Shown one piece after another: positions 44,054-52,634 of a stretch of DNA of 64,000 nucleotides. Within the stretch, counting starts at the first letter, position 1. Every line of letters begins with the position of its first letter. The stretch comes from Segatella copri. GTDB taxonomy: Bacteria > Bacteroidota > Bacteroidia > Bacteroidales > Bacteroidaceae. The stretch spans positions 310,001-374,000 of the forward strand of contig NZ_CATKVU010000006.1 of the NCBI RefSeq assembly GCF_949820605.1. The letters are read 5' to 3'. The notes under the pieces were generated by a model. That model was not told the origin of the DNA. It worked only from the letters and a program-made list of their open reading frames with translations, and made no database searches. Made by a program: the position numbers and the translations under genes.

Positions 44054-44135
44054 TGGGTAGTGATGGATTCGAACCACCGAAGGCATAGCCAGCAGATTTA
44101 CAGTCTGCCCCATTTGTCCACTCTGGTAACTACCC
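44054..44135 (-). tRNA. tRNA-Tyr (GTA)
   Basis: The minus strand folds as a class II tRNA: acceptor GGGTAGT/ACTACCC, anticodon loop CTGTAAA giving GTA, a long variable arm and a GGTTCGAATCC T-loop. CCA is not encoded. Confidence 0.95.
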
Positions 44136-44292
44136 GAAAGCTTTATATCTCAAAAGCGAGTGCAAAGGTAATGCTTTTATTTGATATTACCAAATTTTTT
44201 CGGCATTTTTTTCTCTTTTTCTTCAAAAAATGTTCATTCTCCCCTATAAAATAGGTTTTTCCCTCTCTTTTACCTTTTACTTTTTTACCCTT

Positions 44293-44652
44293 TTACCTTT
44301 TTACCCTTACCACATGTCTTCTGCGGTGTTTCCTCGACAGCCTTCTGTGCTTGTAATGCTCATATTTCTTGATGGCAACGAATACCGTGAGAGCAAGGAC
44401 TACGGCTAGCAGGAAGATAACGATGCCGCCGCCCAGATCGAGTGCCGCCTCATAGAGGTTAGGATTCATCTGCTTCAGTCTTGGCATCACACTCAGAATA
44501 ACGTATGGCAGACAGAAGGTGATATGCGAGAGTACCACGGTAGTATACCCCTGCGGAATGCCCAGCGTGATGAAGAGCAGGAAGAGCGAGATACCGATGA
44601 TGATGATGAAGATAGGGGAGTAGAGTAGCATATGCTGTGCTGTCTTGTTCAT
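44293..44652 (-). pseudogene. Deleted PotC-type ABC permease (about 119 codons remain)
   Basis: From the ATG at 44652 the frame reads a membrane segment (FIIIIGISLFLLFITLGIPQ) and then GYTTVVLSHITFCLPYVILS and NPNLYEAALDLG. These are the EAA-region motifs of spermidine/putrescine-type permeases. The sequence then jumps to a last helix and a basic tail (HRRRHVVRVKR). Full-length permeases have about 260 residues and six helices; here the first helices and the part after the EAA loop are missing, apparently by in-frame deletions. The stop codon lies in a GGGTAAAAAGG repeat like the one after the sensor kinase gene. Confidence 0.7.
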
Positions 44653-44722
44653 TTTTATTGTAAATTTGCGTGCAAAGTTATGCATTTTTCGATAAATATT
44701 GAAAGAAACAAAGAAAAAGTTG

Positions 44723-44730
44723 TATCTTTG
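44723..44730 (+). promoter_or_regulatory. -7 element of the SprT-like gene
   Basis: TATCTTTG matches TAnnTTTG; the leader before the ATG at 44790 would be about 55 bases. Confidence 0.45.
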
Positions 44731-44789
44731 CAAACGTTTTGTAATATCTGATATACAGAACTGAATAATTATTGAATAAATATACATAC

Positions 44790-45455
44790 ATGATTGTTAC
44801 AATAGAATGGATGGAGGAGTGGTTCAGGCGTTTCGATCAGAAATATTTCGGGGGAAAACTGCCTGTTCCTGAACTCGGACTTACTCATGCCAAGACTCGC
44901 TTGGGGCAACTTGCCTATAAGCGGGCCTCCAGATGGGGGCGCACCAAACTCTACGATTTCAAACTCTCCATGTCTACTTATTATGATATGACCGACAAGC
45001 AGGCAAAGAGTGTCTTGCTCCACGAGATGATACATTACATCATCGGTTATACGGGACTGAAAGATACTTCGGCTCACGGGGTTGTGTTCAAGGGGCTGAT
45101 GAATAAGCTCAACAGCCAGTATGGCTGGGATATCAGAGTATCGACATCCACCAAGGGTTGGAAGGTAAGCGAAACCGTAAGAAGCAGGAAAGAGAAAAAG
45201 GGACCGCAAATTTATCTGATGCTTGCCATCGAAATGAATGATGGAAGACATTATCTCTCGAGAGTGAATCCGAGTTTTGCCCGTCGCATCGAAAATCAAC
45301 TGAAGACGCTCAGGGAAGTGGTTTCTCATCAGTGGTATACTACGATGGAGAACTATTTCGAAGACTATCCGCAGGTGCGCAGCTTGAGAGGAAGGCGCAT
45401 CTCGAAGACCGATTTCGGAAAGTTGCTGAATGTACTCACTCCCTTTCAGCTGTAA
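44790..45455 (+). CDS. SprT-like zinc metallopeptidase domain protein
   Basis: About 221 residues from the ATG at 44790, preferred to the upstream TTG at 44772. The SprT-like zinc motif LLHEMIHYIIGYTG with a downstream His (SAHGVVFKGLM) is present, followed by a Bacteroidota-type C-terminal region. SprT/Spartan relatives degrade DNA-protein crosslinks in other organisms; the bacterial role is uncertain. Confidence 0.85.
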   Translation: MIVTIEWMEEWFRRFDQKYFGGKLPVPELGLTHAKTRLGQLAYKRASRWGRTKLYDFKLSMSTYYDMTDKQAKSVLLHEMIHYIIGYTGLKDTSAHGVVFKGLMNKLNSQYGWDIRVSTSTKGWKVSETVRSRKEKKGPQIYLMLAIEMNDGRHYLSRVNPSFARRIENQLKTLREVVSHQWYTTMENYFEDYPQVRSLRGRRISKTDFGKLLNVLTPFQL

Positions 45456-45508
45456 TGACGGGCGAATGTATAAGAAAAAGAATAACCAAAATTCATTAAA
45501 GATATAAA

Positions 45509-46449
45509 ATGAAAGAAACCTGGAAAATGATAGCCCTGCTGGCAATAACCATTGGAGGACTGCTGGCTTATGCCTTTATTCCAGAGTAAGTGGCTGAAAA
45601 CATTCCGCTGAAACAGATTGGAATGGATGCGCTCACCGGTAAAAGCGAGGCAGAGCTTGCTGAAGAGGAAAAGGCTGACAGCATGATAAAGAAACCCGTG
45701 GATACGGCGGCGCAGCGAGTACTGATCTTCGGTGACTCGATGTCGGAATATCTAGGTCTGCGACTGGCTGGTTATGCCAACAAGAACGGTCATAAGCTCA
45801 CCTGTATTACCTGGGTGAGTTCGGGCACCAGAAACTGGGCTGCTACCGATACCCTGCAGCATTATATCCAACGTATCAAACCTACCCATGTCTTTGTATG
45901 TCTGGGCAGTATTCCGTTTGCGCTGCTCACCTTCGTGGTGCTTGTAGACCTGACTCTGCTGTGCTATTTCAAATATACCAATTTCATCATTGGCGATGTA
46001 GTCAACGAGATGTTCAGCACCAACTTCTCCCTGCAGTCTATCGCTCTGCCTGTAGGTATCTCGTTCTATACCTTCCAGGCTATCAGCTATGCGGTAGATA
46101 CCTATAAGCGTAAGTTTGACATGGAGGTAACGCTCCTGGAATATTGCTTCTATCTCACCTTCTGGTCATGGTTTCGGACTTGTGGTGCATAAGTTCTTCA
46201 GCCGTCAGTTGGGCATAAGCATTCCCCGTACGCTGGCTGGCTTTCTTCCATGCCCGTCCTGCCTCGACGCTTTGCATCATCGGTGTCATGCTGAGCTATC
46301 TCTTTACCGAGCGCCAATATCACCGTCTTCAGGCCCGGTTCATCCTCCTGCCTTGGGTGGCTAAACTGCTGCTCTTCATCATCTGTTTGCAGATGGTAGT
46401 TGAGGTTTCTCAGGAGAGTGTGCAACCGTTCATTTATTATCAGTTCTAG
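45509..46449 (+). pseudogene. Fused remains of an SGNH hydrolase and an MBOAT acyltransferase
   Basis: The frame from 45509 encodes a membrane anchor (MKETWKMIALLAITIGGLLA), meets a TAA at 45587, and continues in the same frame as an SGNH-hydrolase-like start (RVLIFGDSMSEYLGLRLAGY ... HVFVCLGS). It then changes abruptly into the middle of an MBOAT O-acyltransferase (YFKYTNFIIG, SIALPVGISFYTFQAISYAV). Past 46165 MBOAT pieces continue with frame changes (GFGLVVHKFFSRQLGI; IIGVMLSYLF) to the typical end QPFIYYQF-stop at 46449. In intact loci the two genes are separate neighbours that acetylate surface polysaccharides. At least three deletions or frameshifts are needed. Confidence 0.8.
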
Positions 46450-46512
46450 TCTTTTATGGTTAATTTTCTGTAATAAAATCTTGCTTTATGGACTTGATAC
46501 TGGAAAATGATG

Positions 46513-46520
46513 TAATTTTG
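46513..46520 (+). promoter_or_regulatory. -7 element of the thioredoxin-like gene
   Basis: TAATTTTG matches TAnnTTTG, with the ATG 50 bp downstream at 46570. A CTTG lies 16 bp upstream, closer than usual. Confidence 0.45.
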
Positions 46521-46569
46521 TAGGTTGAAGTATATATATTTGAAGTAACAGACAAAACAGAAAAATTGT

Positions 46570-47568
46570 ATGAAGAAACTATTATTCTTTTTGCTCCTGA
46601 CGACGGCTGTCGTCGGTAGAGCACAGACATCGCTTGACTTGCTGCCAGCAGGCACCGAGGCTCCCGACTTCACGATTACTGACAGTAAGACGGGTAAGAA
46701 AATCTTCCAGCTCTCAGATAAGAAGACTCAGAAGGATAAAGACGGAAAGACGGTTCCGGGTGTCTGGACCGTGCTCGATTTCTGGGCTTCCTGGTGTCCA
46801 GACTGCAGAAGAGACATGCCGATGGTGAAGGCTATCTATGACAAATACAATACCAAGATCCAGGTAGTGGGTGTTTCTTTTGATACCGACGAGGCGAAGA
46901 TGAAGAAATATCTGGGCGATAATCAGTATACCTGGTTGCAATACTGTGAGTTTAAGAAATGGAAGGAAACTAAGATTTCCAAGGATTATCACATCTCATG
47001 GATTCCTACCTCTTATCTGATCAATCCGGAAGGTAAGGTTGCATTCTCTACCGTGAAGGCGGAGGAGATGATGAAGAAACTGGATTCGCTCGACCAGGCA
47101 GGAGCTTTGAAACCTGCTCAGATGCAGACTGCTCTCAAGAAGGTGTATAATGAAAGCATTGATCCGATGGCTCAGATTGATGAGGCTTTGGCTAAAGCCA
47201 AGAAGAATGGCAAGTTTGTTATCTGTCAGGTAGGTGGTAACTGGTGCCCATGGTGCTTGAAGTTTGCCGATTTTGTAGAGAAGAATGCTGCGGTCAACAA
47301 GATGGTAAATGATCATTTTGAATATATTCATGTAAACTACAATCGCAGAAAAACTGCCGGTGATGCGGCGGTGAAGAAGGCTGAGCAGCTGATGAAGCGA
47401 CTGAACAATCCTCAGCGTTTCGGATTCCCGGTCTTTGTGGTGCTCGATGAAACCGGAAAGGTTCTCCATATCCAGGATTCCAGTTTCCTGGAAGAGGGGA
47501 AGGGATATAACGAAGAAAAGGTGCTCAGATTCCTGAAGAGCTGGACACCTCAGGCTATTAAAGGATAA
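46570..47568 (+). CDS. Double-domain thioredoxin-like protein
   Basis: A 332-residue exported protein (signal peptide ending VVGRAQ). Residues about 25-170 form a TlpA/AhpC-TSA-like domain with the active-site motif WASWCPDCRRDMP. Residues about 190-330 form a thioredoxin_7-type domain with GGNWCPWCLKF. Both have CxxC motifs, so each can exchange disulfides in the periplasm. In related genomes the second part is usually a separate exported protein; the joint near residue 188 (KKVYNESIDPMAQI) suggests a gene fusion. A terminator follows at 47573. Confidence 0.88.
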   Translation: MKKLLFFLLLTTAVVGRAQTSLDLLPAGTEAPDFTITDSKTGKKIFQLSDKKTQKDKDGKTVPGVWTVLDFWASWCPDCRRDMPMVKAIYDKYNTKIQVVGVSFDTDEAKMKKYLGDNQYTWLQYCEFKKWKETKISKDYHISWIPTSYLINPEGKVAFSTVKAEEMMKKLDSLDQAGALKPAQMQTALKKVYNESIDPMAQIDEALAKAKKNGKFVICQVGGNWCPWCLKFADFVEKNAAVNKMVNDHFEYIHVNYNRRKTAGDAAVKKAEQLMKRLNNPQRFGFPVFVVLDETGKVLHIQDSSFLEEGKGYNEEKVLRFLKSWTPQAIKG

Positions 47569-47572
47569 AAAA

Positions 47573-47607
47573 GAGGGTGTGTCATTAACTTATGGCACAC
47601 CCTTTAA
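47573..47607 (+). terminator. Terminator after the thioredoxin-like gene
   Basis: AGGGTGTGTCA pairs with TGGCACACCCT (loop TTAACTTA region), followed by TTTAAT. Confidence 0.75.
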
Positions 47608-47705
47608 TCTGAAAAAGCGTAAGGCCTACTACCAATAGTGCCGTACGCTTTATCTTCAACATCGCTGTATGAAAGTTGGTCTGTTTCATATTGTAATTTT
47701 ATGCA

Positions 47706-48661
47706 TTACAAACCTCTTGCTTTCAGGAATCCGGAAGCATCTGGCTTCTCCATACCTGTAAAGTCGGTAAACATTTCCATCTGGTCCTTGATGTTGCCAC
47801 GGCTCAGAATCTTATCGCGGAATGCCTGACCAACAGCTGGATTTAAGGCACCATGCTTTGCAAAGTAGTCGGCGATGTTCACAGCCAGCACCTCTGTCCT
47901 GAGATTGCTGTAATAGCCTGCAGCATAACCGCCGCCCCATACGTGGTTGAAGTATGATGTGCTGTAGCGAGGAGGAATCTGGGTATTGAGCAAACCGATG
48001 TTGTGGAGCTCTTCCTTCTCGAAGGCGCCTGCCATATAAGGTGAAGGTACCTCTTCTTCGCTAATCTTGTGCCAGACAAGGTCAAGACAGGTTGCAGCCA
48101 GATTCTCGCCCAGTGAATAAGCGGTCTGGAAGCTGATGCTTTTCAGCATGCGCTCTTTCAGATCGGCTGGCATCTCTACGAAATCGCGGGCAACGGCTGT
48201 TCCTGAAAGGGTATTGTACTTGCAGTTGGAAAGGATTCCGTGAAGCGCATGACCGAACTCATGGAACAGGGTAGTAACCTCATCCCATGTGATGAGAGAT
48301 AGCTGCCCCTCCGGTGCCTTGGCGTTGTTGCATACATTATATATTATAGGCAACTGGCCGCGCTGCTTGCTCTGCTTGGCAAAGGCGCTCATCCATGCAC
48401 CGCCACGCTTGGTAGGACGGCGGAAGTAATCGCTGTAGAAGGGGGCGATTGGCTTGCCGTTCTTGTCGCTCACCTCGAATACCTTCAAGTCTGGGTGATA
48501 GGTTGGGATATCCTTGCGCTGCTTGAAGTTCAGTCCGTAAACACGATGGGCGGCATAGAACACACTATTCACCTGTACGCTGTCGATGTTGAAGTATGGC
48601 TTAATCTCATCATCGGTAATGTTGAGCATCTCCTTCTTCATCTTCGCAGAATAATAGAATC
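47706..48661 (-). pseudogene. dcp: N-terminally truncated peptidyl-dipeptidase Dcp (M3 family)
   Basis: The remaining 318 codons start at YYSAKMKKEM directly after the stop of the upstream transporter gene. They keep the zinc site TTLFHEFGHALHGILSNC and the C-terminal part (YFNHVWGGGYAAGYYS). The usual protein has about 690 residues, so the N-terminal half is gone. A second deletion joins ARDFVEMP directly to ADLKERM, removing about 30-40 residues expected around the third zinc ligand. A product from the ATG at 48641 could be made but is unlikely to be active. Confidence 0.8.
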
Positions 48662-49801
48662 TTATTCATATTTCTTATGGAAAATCAGCAGACAGATGGC
48701 TCCTGCCAATGCCATCGGCACACCGATAAGGGCAGGGAAGTTGTATCCTAATCCCATAGCAACAGGAATACCACCCAGGAAAGCTCCCATGGCGTTACCC
48801 AGATTGAAGGCTCCCTGAATGCAGCAGCTGCCCAGCATTTCGCCACCCTTGGCATGCTTCACGATGAGGAATTGCTCAGGCGATCCGATGCCGAAAAGAC
48901 AGACGCAGCAGATGAACATCAGCACCACAGATACCCAGCCGATAGGGGCGAGGAAGAAGGTGAGCAGAAGTGCAGCTGCTGCCAGAAACTGGAGATAACA
49001 GGTAAAGCGACCCGGTTTGAAGCGGTCAGCAAGCAAGGCACTCACCTGATTGCCTACTACCATTCCGCCGCCTGCAAGAATCATCAGCAGAGAGATGCTG
49101 GCTGCGCTGAATCCGCCCTCCATCTGAAGCAGCGGCGAGATATAACTGAACCAGCAGAGGATGCCGCCATTGCCCAGGAAGGTGGCTACGATGATGAGCC
49201 ACGGAGCCTTGTTGCGGAGGAAATGGAACTGTGCCTTCATACCGTTGTTTGGCAGTGCTTCTACATCTGGAACCCATCTGTGAATCATGTATAAGGTGAT
49301 GAGTCCGAACACGATACAGCTGACAAAAGGTACTCGCCAGCTGAACATGTGACTCAGAAAGGTTCCCACCGGCACACCCAGCAGGTTGGCCACCGGCATA
49401 CCTGCACACATCATCGCCACGGCATTGGTTCCCTTACCCTCTTTGGCAATCTTTACCGCCACGATGGTACCCGTTCCGAAGTAAGCGCCATGAGGCAGAC
49501 CTTCTATAAAGCGGGCGCAGAGTAAGAGCCAGTAGTTAGGTGCTACTGAGGCGATGACAGCTCCGAAGGTGATGAGTGAAGCCAGGAACATCAGGATATT
49601 CTTGGGTCTGTATTTATGCATGAGAATCATCGAGAAAGCTCCGGTGCAGACGCCGAGTGCATAGATGGAGATGAGATGTCCTGCTTCCGGGATGGAAACG
49701 TTCATGTTGTGGGCGATGTTTGTGATGATGCCCTCGATGATGAATTCTGCGATGCCCAAGGTAAAGGTACCCAGCGCGAGTGCAAATAGTCCTTTTTTCA
49801 T
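48662..49801 (-). CDS. MFS efflux transporter (AraJ-like)
   Basis: A 379-residue transporter of 12 membrane helices. The start LGTFTLGIAEFIIEGIITNI is typical of the DHA1/AraJ branch, and RFIEGLPHGAYFGTGTIVA is the helix 4-5 motif. It probably exports sugars or drugs by proton antiport; the substrate is unknown. Its stop codon is at the deletion edge of the dcp remnant. It has its own promoter at 49890-49921. Confidence 0.92.
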   Translation of the reverse strand: MKKGLFALALGTFTLGIAEFIIEGIITNIAHNMNVSIPEAGHLISIYALGVCTGAFSMILMHKYRPKNILMFLASLITFGAVIASVAPNYWLLLCARFIEGLPHGAYFGTGTIVAVKIAKEGKGTNAVAMMCAGMPVANLLGVPVGTFLSHMFSWRVPFVSCIVFGLITLYMIHRWVPDVEALPNNGMKAQFHFLRNKAPWLIIVATFLGNGGILCWFSYISPLLQMEGGFSAASISLLMILAGGGMVVGNQVSALLADRFKPGRFTCYLQFLAAAALLLTFFLAPIGWVSVVLMFICCVCLFGIGSPEQFLIVKHAKGGEMLGSCCIQGAFNLGNAMGAFLGGIPVAMGLGYNFPALIGVPMALAGAICLLIFHKKYE

Positions 49802-49889
49802 TTGTTCTTATGAGTCAATATTATCCTTAAAAAATAGTTTCTCTCTTATTTTATGTCTTTGTAAGACAATAGTTTCAGAAATTCGTGTG

Positions 49890-49921
49890 CAAAGTTACTC
49901 ATATTCCCTTTATCCTGCAAG
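49890..49921 (-). promoter_or_regulatory. Promoter of the MFS transporter
   Basis: Minus-strand TAACTTTG (forward 49890-49897), a 20-bp spacer and CTTG (forward CAAG 49918-49921). The -33 element deviates by one base, as in two other promoters here. Confidence 0.5.
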
Positions 49922-49984
49922 TTTTCTCGCAGGAATATAGTAAAGATTAACAGAAAATGTGGGGTGATTTTTTTTCTCTGATTT

Positions 49985-50340
49985 ATTGCCACTATTGCCA
50001 CTCTAAATATAACTGTTTGATAATTATTGATTTAAGCGTGGCAATAAGGGCTTTTTCTATTGTCACCTATTGCCACCTATTGCCACGCTAGGGCTAAAAA
50101 CCGGGAATTCTCAGCGAAAAACACAGAATTTTCAAAGAAAAACACGAGATTATTGGAGAAAAAGTACGAGATTATCGGAGGAAAAATATAAAAAAGGAGA
50201 GGAAATAAGCAAAAAGAGATGAAAAAGTCTACTTTTTCAGCATAAAACAACTGAGTGTGTCTACCATTTCAGTTCATAAAGATAAAAAGTGTCTACTGAA
50301 ATAAAGAAGAGTCAGCTGAAATCAGGAAAAGTCAACGCAA
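49985..50340. repeat. Mosaic of short repeats in a non-coding stretch
   Basis: Three word families follow each other. TATTGCCAC/TATTGTCAC occurs at 49986-50088. GAAAAACACGAGATTAT-like words occur at about 50113-50185 with 21-22 bp spacing. GTCTACT..TTTCAG words occur at about 50228-50335 with 32, 32, 20 and 20 bp spacing. No ORF with coding character crosses the region. Confidence 0.75.
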
Positions 50341-50370
50341 CGTTTTGCCCAACTTTGCCCAAAGCCTTGG

Positions 50371-50502
50371 GCACGAATGCCCGAGCTAGTTGGGTATAAG
50401 TACCCAGGCTCTCGGTCATCCGTGCCCATCGTTTTGGTCATTCATACCCATCGTATCGGTCGCGCGTACCCATGTTCATGGTCATCCGTGCTCATGTTCG
50501 TG
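50371..50502. repeat. 22-bp-period drifting array, about six units
   Basis: Units of 22 bases begin at 50393, 50415, 50437, 50459 and 50481, with a less regular one at 50371. They share a central TACCCA or TGCCCA and an edge G-GTCATCC, but the flanks change gradually. The region is non-coding. Confidence 0.88.
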
Positions 50503-50751
50503 GGCACTATTTCAGTATGTGGTTTAACGATTTTAGTTGCCCACTTTTAGTTTTATTTGTAAGACGAGTTGATTCCGTTAAAACTTATTTATAATTCACA
50601 TTGACTTTCCTGAAACTTAGTCATATTTTTAGTTGACTACCTTAATAAATAGATGGCCTGTGGTTTCATCTATTCTATATACATGTTCTCCATTCTCAAG
50701 CCTTTGCTGTTCTATATTGATGTGCCTCCGTCTGTTCTCGAAAGTGGATTG
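50503..50751. other. Non-coding stretch without recognisable features
   Basis: About 250 bases between two drifting arrays. I see no plausible ORF, RNA fold or promoter of consensus type. Confidence 0.5.
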
Positions 50752-50949
50752 GGGTGTTGATAGATATGGGAAGGGGTGCTGGAAGAACAGGAATAAATTG
50801 TTGGAAGATATAGGATAAGTTGTTGGAAGATATAGTATCTGTCGTTGGGGAATATACTATCGTGAACCGCACAACAGCTGTTGTGCGCTTGCATATCAGC
50901 TGTTATGCGAATGTCCATCAGCTGTTGTGCGCTCGTCATCCACCTGTTG
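50752..50949. repeat. 22-bp-period drifting array, nine units
   Basis: Nine units start at 50752 and every 22 bases to 50928. Units two to five share GTTGGAAGATATAG-like cores; units six to nine share CATCAGCTGTTGTGCG-like cores. The unit therefore changes identity along the array while keeping the phase. Confidence 0.92.
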
Positions 50950-51005
50950 TGCGGTAAGTTTATATACAGAAATGCGTCTGCATTTTTTGTTTATGTAGCG
51001 AATCT

Positions 51006-51037
51006 TTTTATTTCGTTTTGCTTCCAAAGAACTTCAT
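51006..51037 (-). pseudogene. 32-bp copy of the start of a neighbouring ATPase gene
   Basis: The minus strand reads ATGAAGTTCTTTGGAAG then CAAAACGAAATAAAA, identical to the first codons of the ATPase gene at 54221 except for one missing base, which causes a frameshift. Nothing more of the gene is present. Confidence 0.65.
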
Positions 51038-51257
51038 ATCTCTCTGGGCAGTATGCATATTGTATTTTATCTGCAATTTCAGAAGAGAATCGGCAGGAAT
51101 ATCTAAAGCTGCTTCCTAATTTAAAAAAAATGAGTTCCTTATGCAATATAGTTTTAGATAATCCGTTATATAGCAATCCGCAAAAACGAAAATGCTGATA
51201 ATCTTTGTGGATGTAGTAAGATTTGAAGCAAAAAGTGTAACATCAAAACGATTAATT

Positions 51258-52589
51258 ATGAGAAGAATTGCATTTTACCCAGTAGGAGGAGAGCGTGTTA
51301 GTCTACCAGAGAGGCATATCAAGGCTTATGTAGACGATTATTGTCACGAGTTTGGACAGACGGATACAGACACAAAGTTGATGCATCTGCTTTATGTTGC
51401 CGACAAGGGCTTTGATATCTTATCGCATATTCGTGAGTTTTTAGACAATCATCCTGAGATTGCCCAAGATAGTATCAAGCAAACATTGGCGTATTTCGTT
51501 TCGCATCTTAGATATCCTGACGGTGATAGATACGTGGATGACCAGTTTGCAATGGCTAATTATCTTAAAGAAACACTTAGTTTAGAGAAAGTGTTGGATC
51601 TTCTCATGATGGAGATTAGATTGAGATTCTCTTATACAGAAGACGATAAGTCTGTAACTTTTACGCAGAAATACCTAAGGTGGGATAGTCTGGCTTCATT
51701 GAAAAAGTCTTTGAAAGGTGAAGAGCTACTAAAATGTATGGTTAATCCTACTGGCTATTATAGTGTATCTGAATCTGATATTGTTAAAGAGAATCTTTGG
51801 CCTAAGCTGACTGGGGAGTATATGCGTTCGCATTGGTATGACGAGTCCGTAAAAATGGTTTATCCAAATTCTTACGAGGAGCAAGTGATAAATGAATTCA
51901 ATAAAAAGGCAAAAGAGGATTGCCGGTACTTTCTTGGTGCTCCTGCTGAGCCGTGGAGAGGTAACCCACTCAAGGCGAAAGTCGTTATTCTTAGCCTAAA
52001 TCCAGGATTTAAGTTAGGTGTGAATGATAATGTGCAATATGAAAGATATAGGGCACCTTTAGAGGATGCTATGGCGGAGTTGATCAATACGCTGTCATTT
52101 CAAGTGAGAGGATTGCTCACCCCACAGGAATCTTATGTTAAGAGTCATGAAGAGTTCAAGGAAAAATATAGCATGGAGGGTTCCCAAGTCCTTTGTGGCG
52201 ATGCATTGAATGAAATCGGTGACTATTATTGGTATAATAATATTAATCGCCTCAACATAAATCATCAAAAGGAATATGAGTTCTTCCGAAACTTTGCAAT
52301 AGTTCAGTATTGTGCTTACACTTCTGTTTCCTTTAAGGATTTTCCAAGGGGTGTTGTGTTGCCATCTCAGGAATTAACAAAGAAACTAATTAGATATTTG
52401 GCTTACGAAAGAGAAGATGTAGCGTTTGTTATCATGCGAAGTGCAGCTAAATGGAAGGAATTACTAGATGCTGATGTTTGGGAAAAGATGCAATCACGTC
52501 TTATCGTTAATAAGAACATGAGCCAGTCTTTATCTGAGAATAATCTTGGAAAAAAGAACTTCAATATGCTCATAGAACGTTTGAAATAA
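51258..52589 (+). CDS. Uncharacterised protein with a possible uracil-DNA-glycosylase-like fold
   Basis: About 443 residues from the ATG at 51258 (an upstream ATG at 51192 is in frame but lies in non-conserved DNA). Residues 1-190 form a helical region with no known motif. Near residue 235 the segment PWRGNPLKAKVVILSLNPGF resembles the strand-plus-'NPG' motif of UDG-superfamily proteins; a later IVNKNMSQSLSENN could hold other active-site residues. No signal peptide or membrane helix. The gene is AT-rich and isolated among repeats and remnants, as expected for transferred DNA. The fold assignment is tentative. Confidence 0.65.
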   Translation: MRRIAFYPVGGERVSLPERHIKAYVDDYCHEFGQTDTDTKLMHLLYVADKGFDILSHIREFLDNHPEIAQDSIKQTLAYFVSHLRYPDGDRYVDDQFAMANYLKETLSLEKVLDLLMMEIRLRFSYTEDDKSVTFTQKYLRWDSLASLKKSLKGEELLKCMVNPTGYYSVSESDIVKENLWPKLTGEYMRSHWYDESVKMVYPNSYEEQVINEFNKKAKEDCRYFLGAPAEPWRGNPLKAKVVILSLNPGFKLGVNDNVQYERYRAPLEDAMAELINTLSFQVRGLLTPQESYVKSHEEFKEKYSMEGSQVLCGDALNEIGDYYWYNNINRLNINHQKEYEFFRNFAIVQYCAYTSVSFKDFPRGVVLPSQELTKKLIRYLAYEREDVAFVIMRSAAKWKELLDADVWEKMQSRLIVNKNMSQSLSENNLGKKNFNMLIERLK

Positions 52590-52634
52590 CTGAAGAAAGG
52601 GTACGGGGTATCTTAGGCTACTTTTTAAAGAATT

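Noticed and set aside
50633..50818. ORF of 61 codons in the repeat region
   Set aside because: It starts at TTG, runs through the 22-bp array and has no coding character.
50881..51198. ORF of 105 codons ending just before the 51258 gene
   Set aside because: Its first part is the 22-bp array and the ATPase-start echo; the last 50 codons look somewhat protein-like, but there is no start or family to support a gene.
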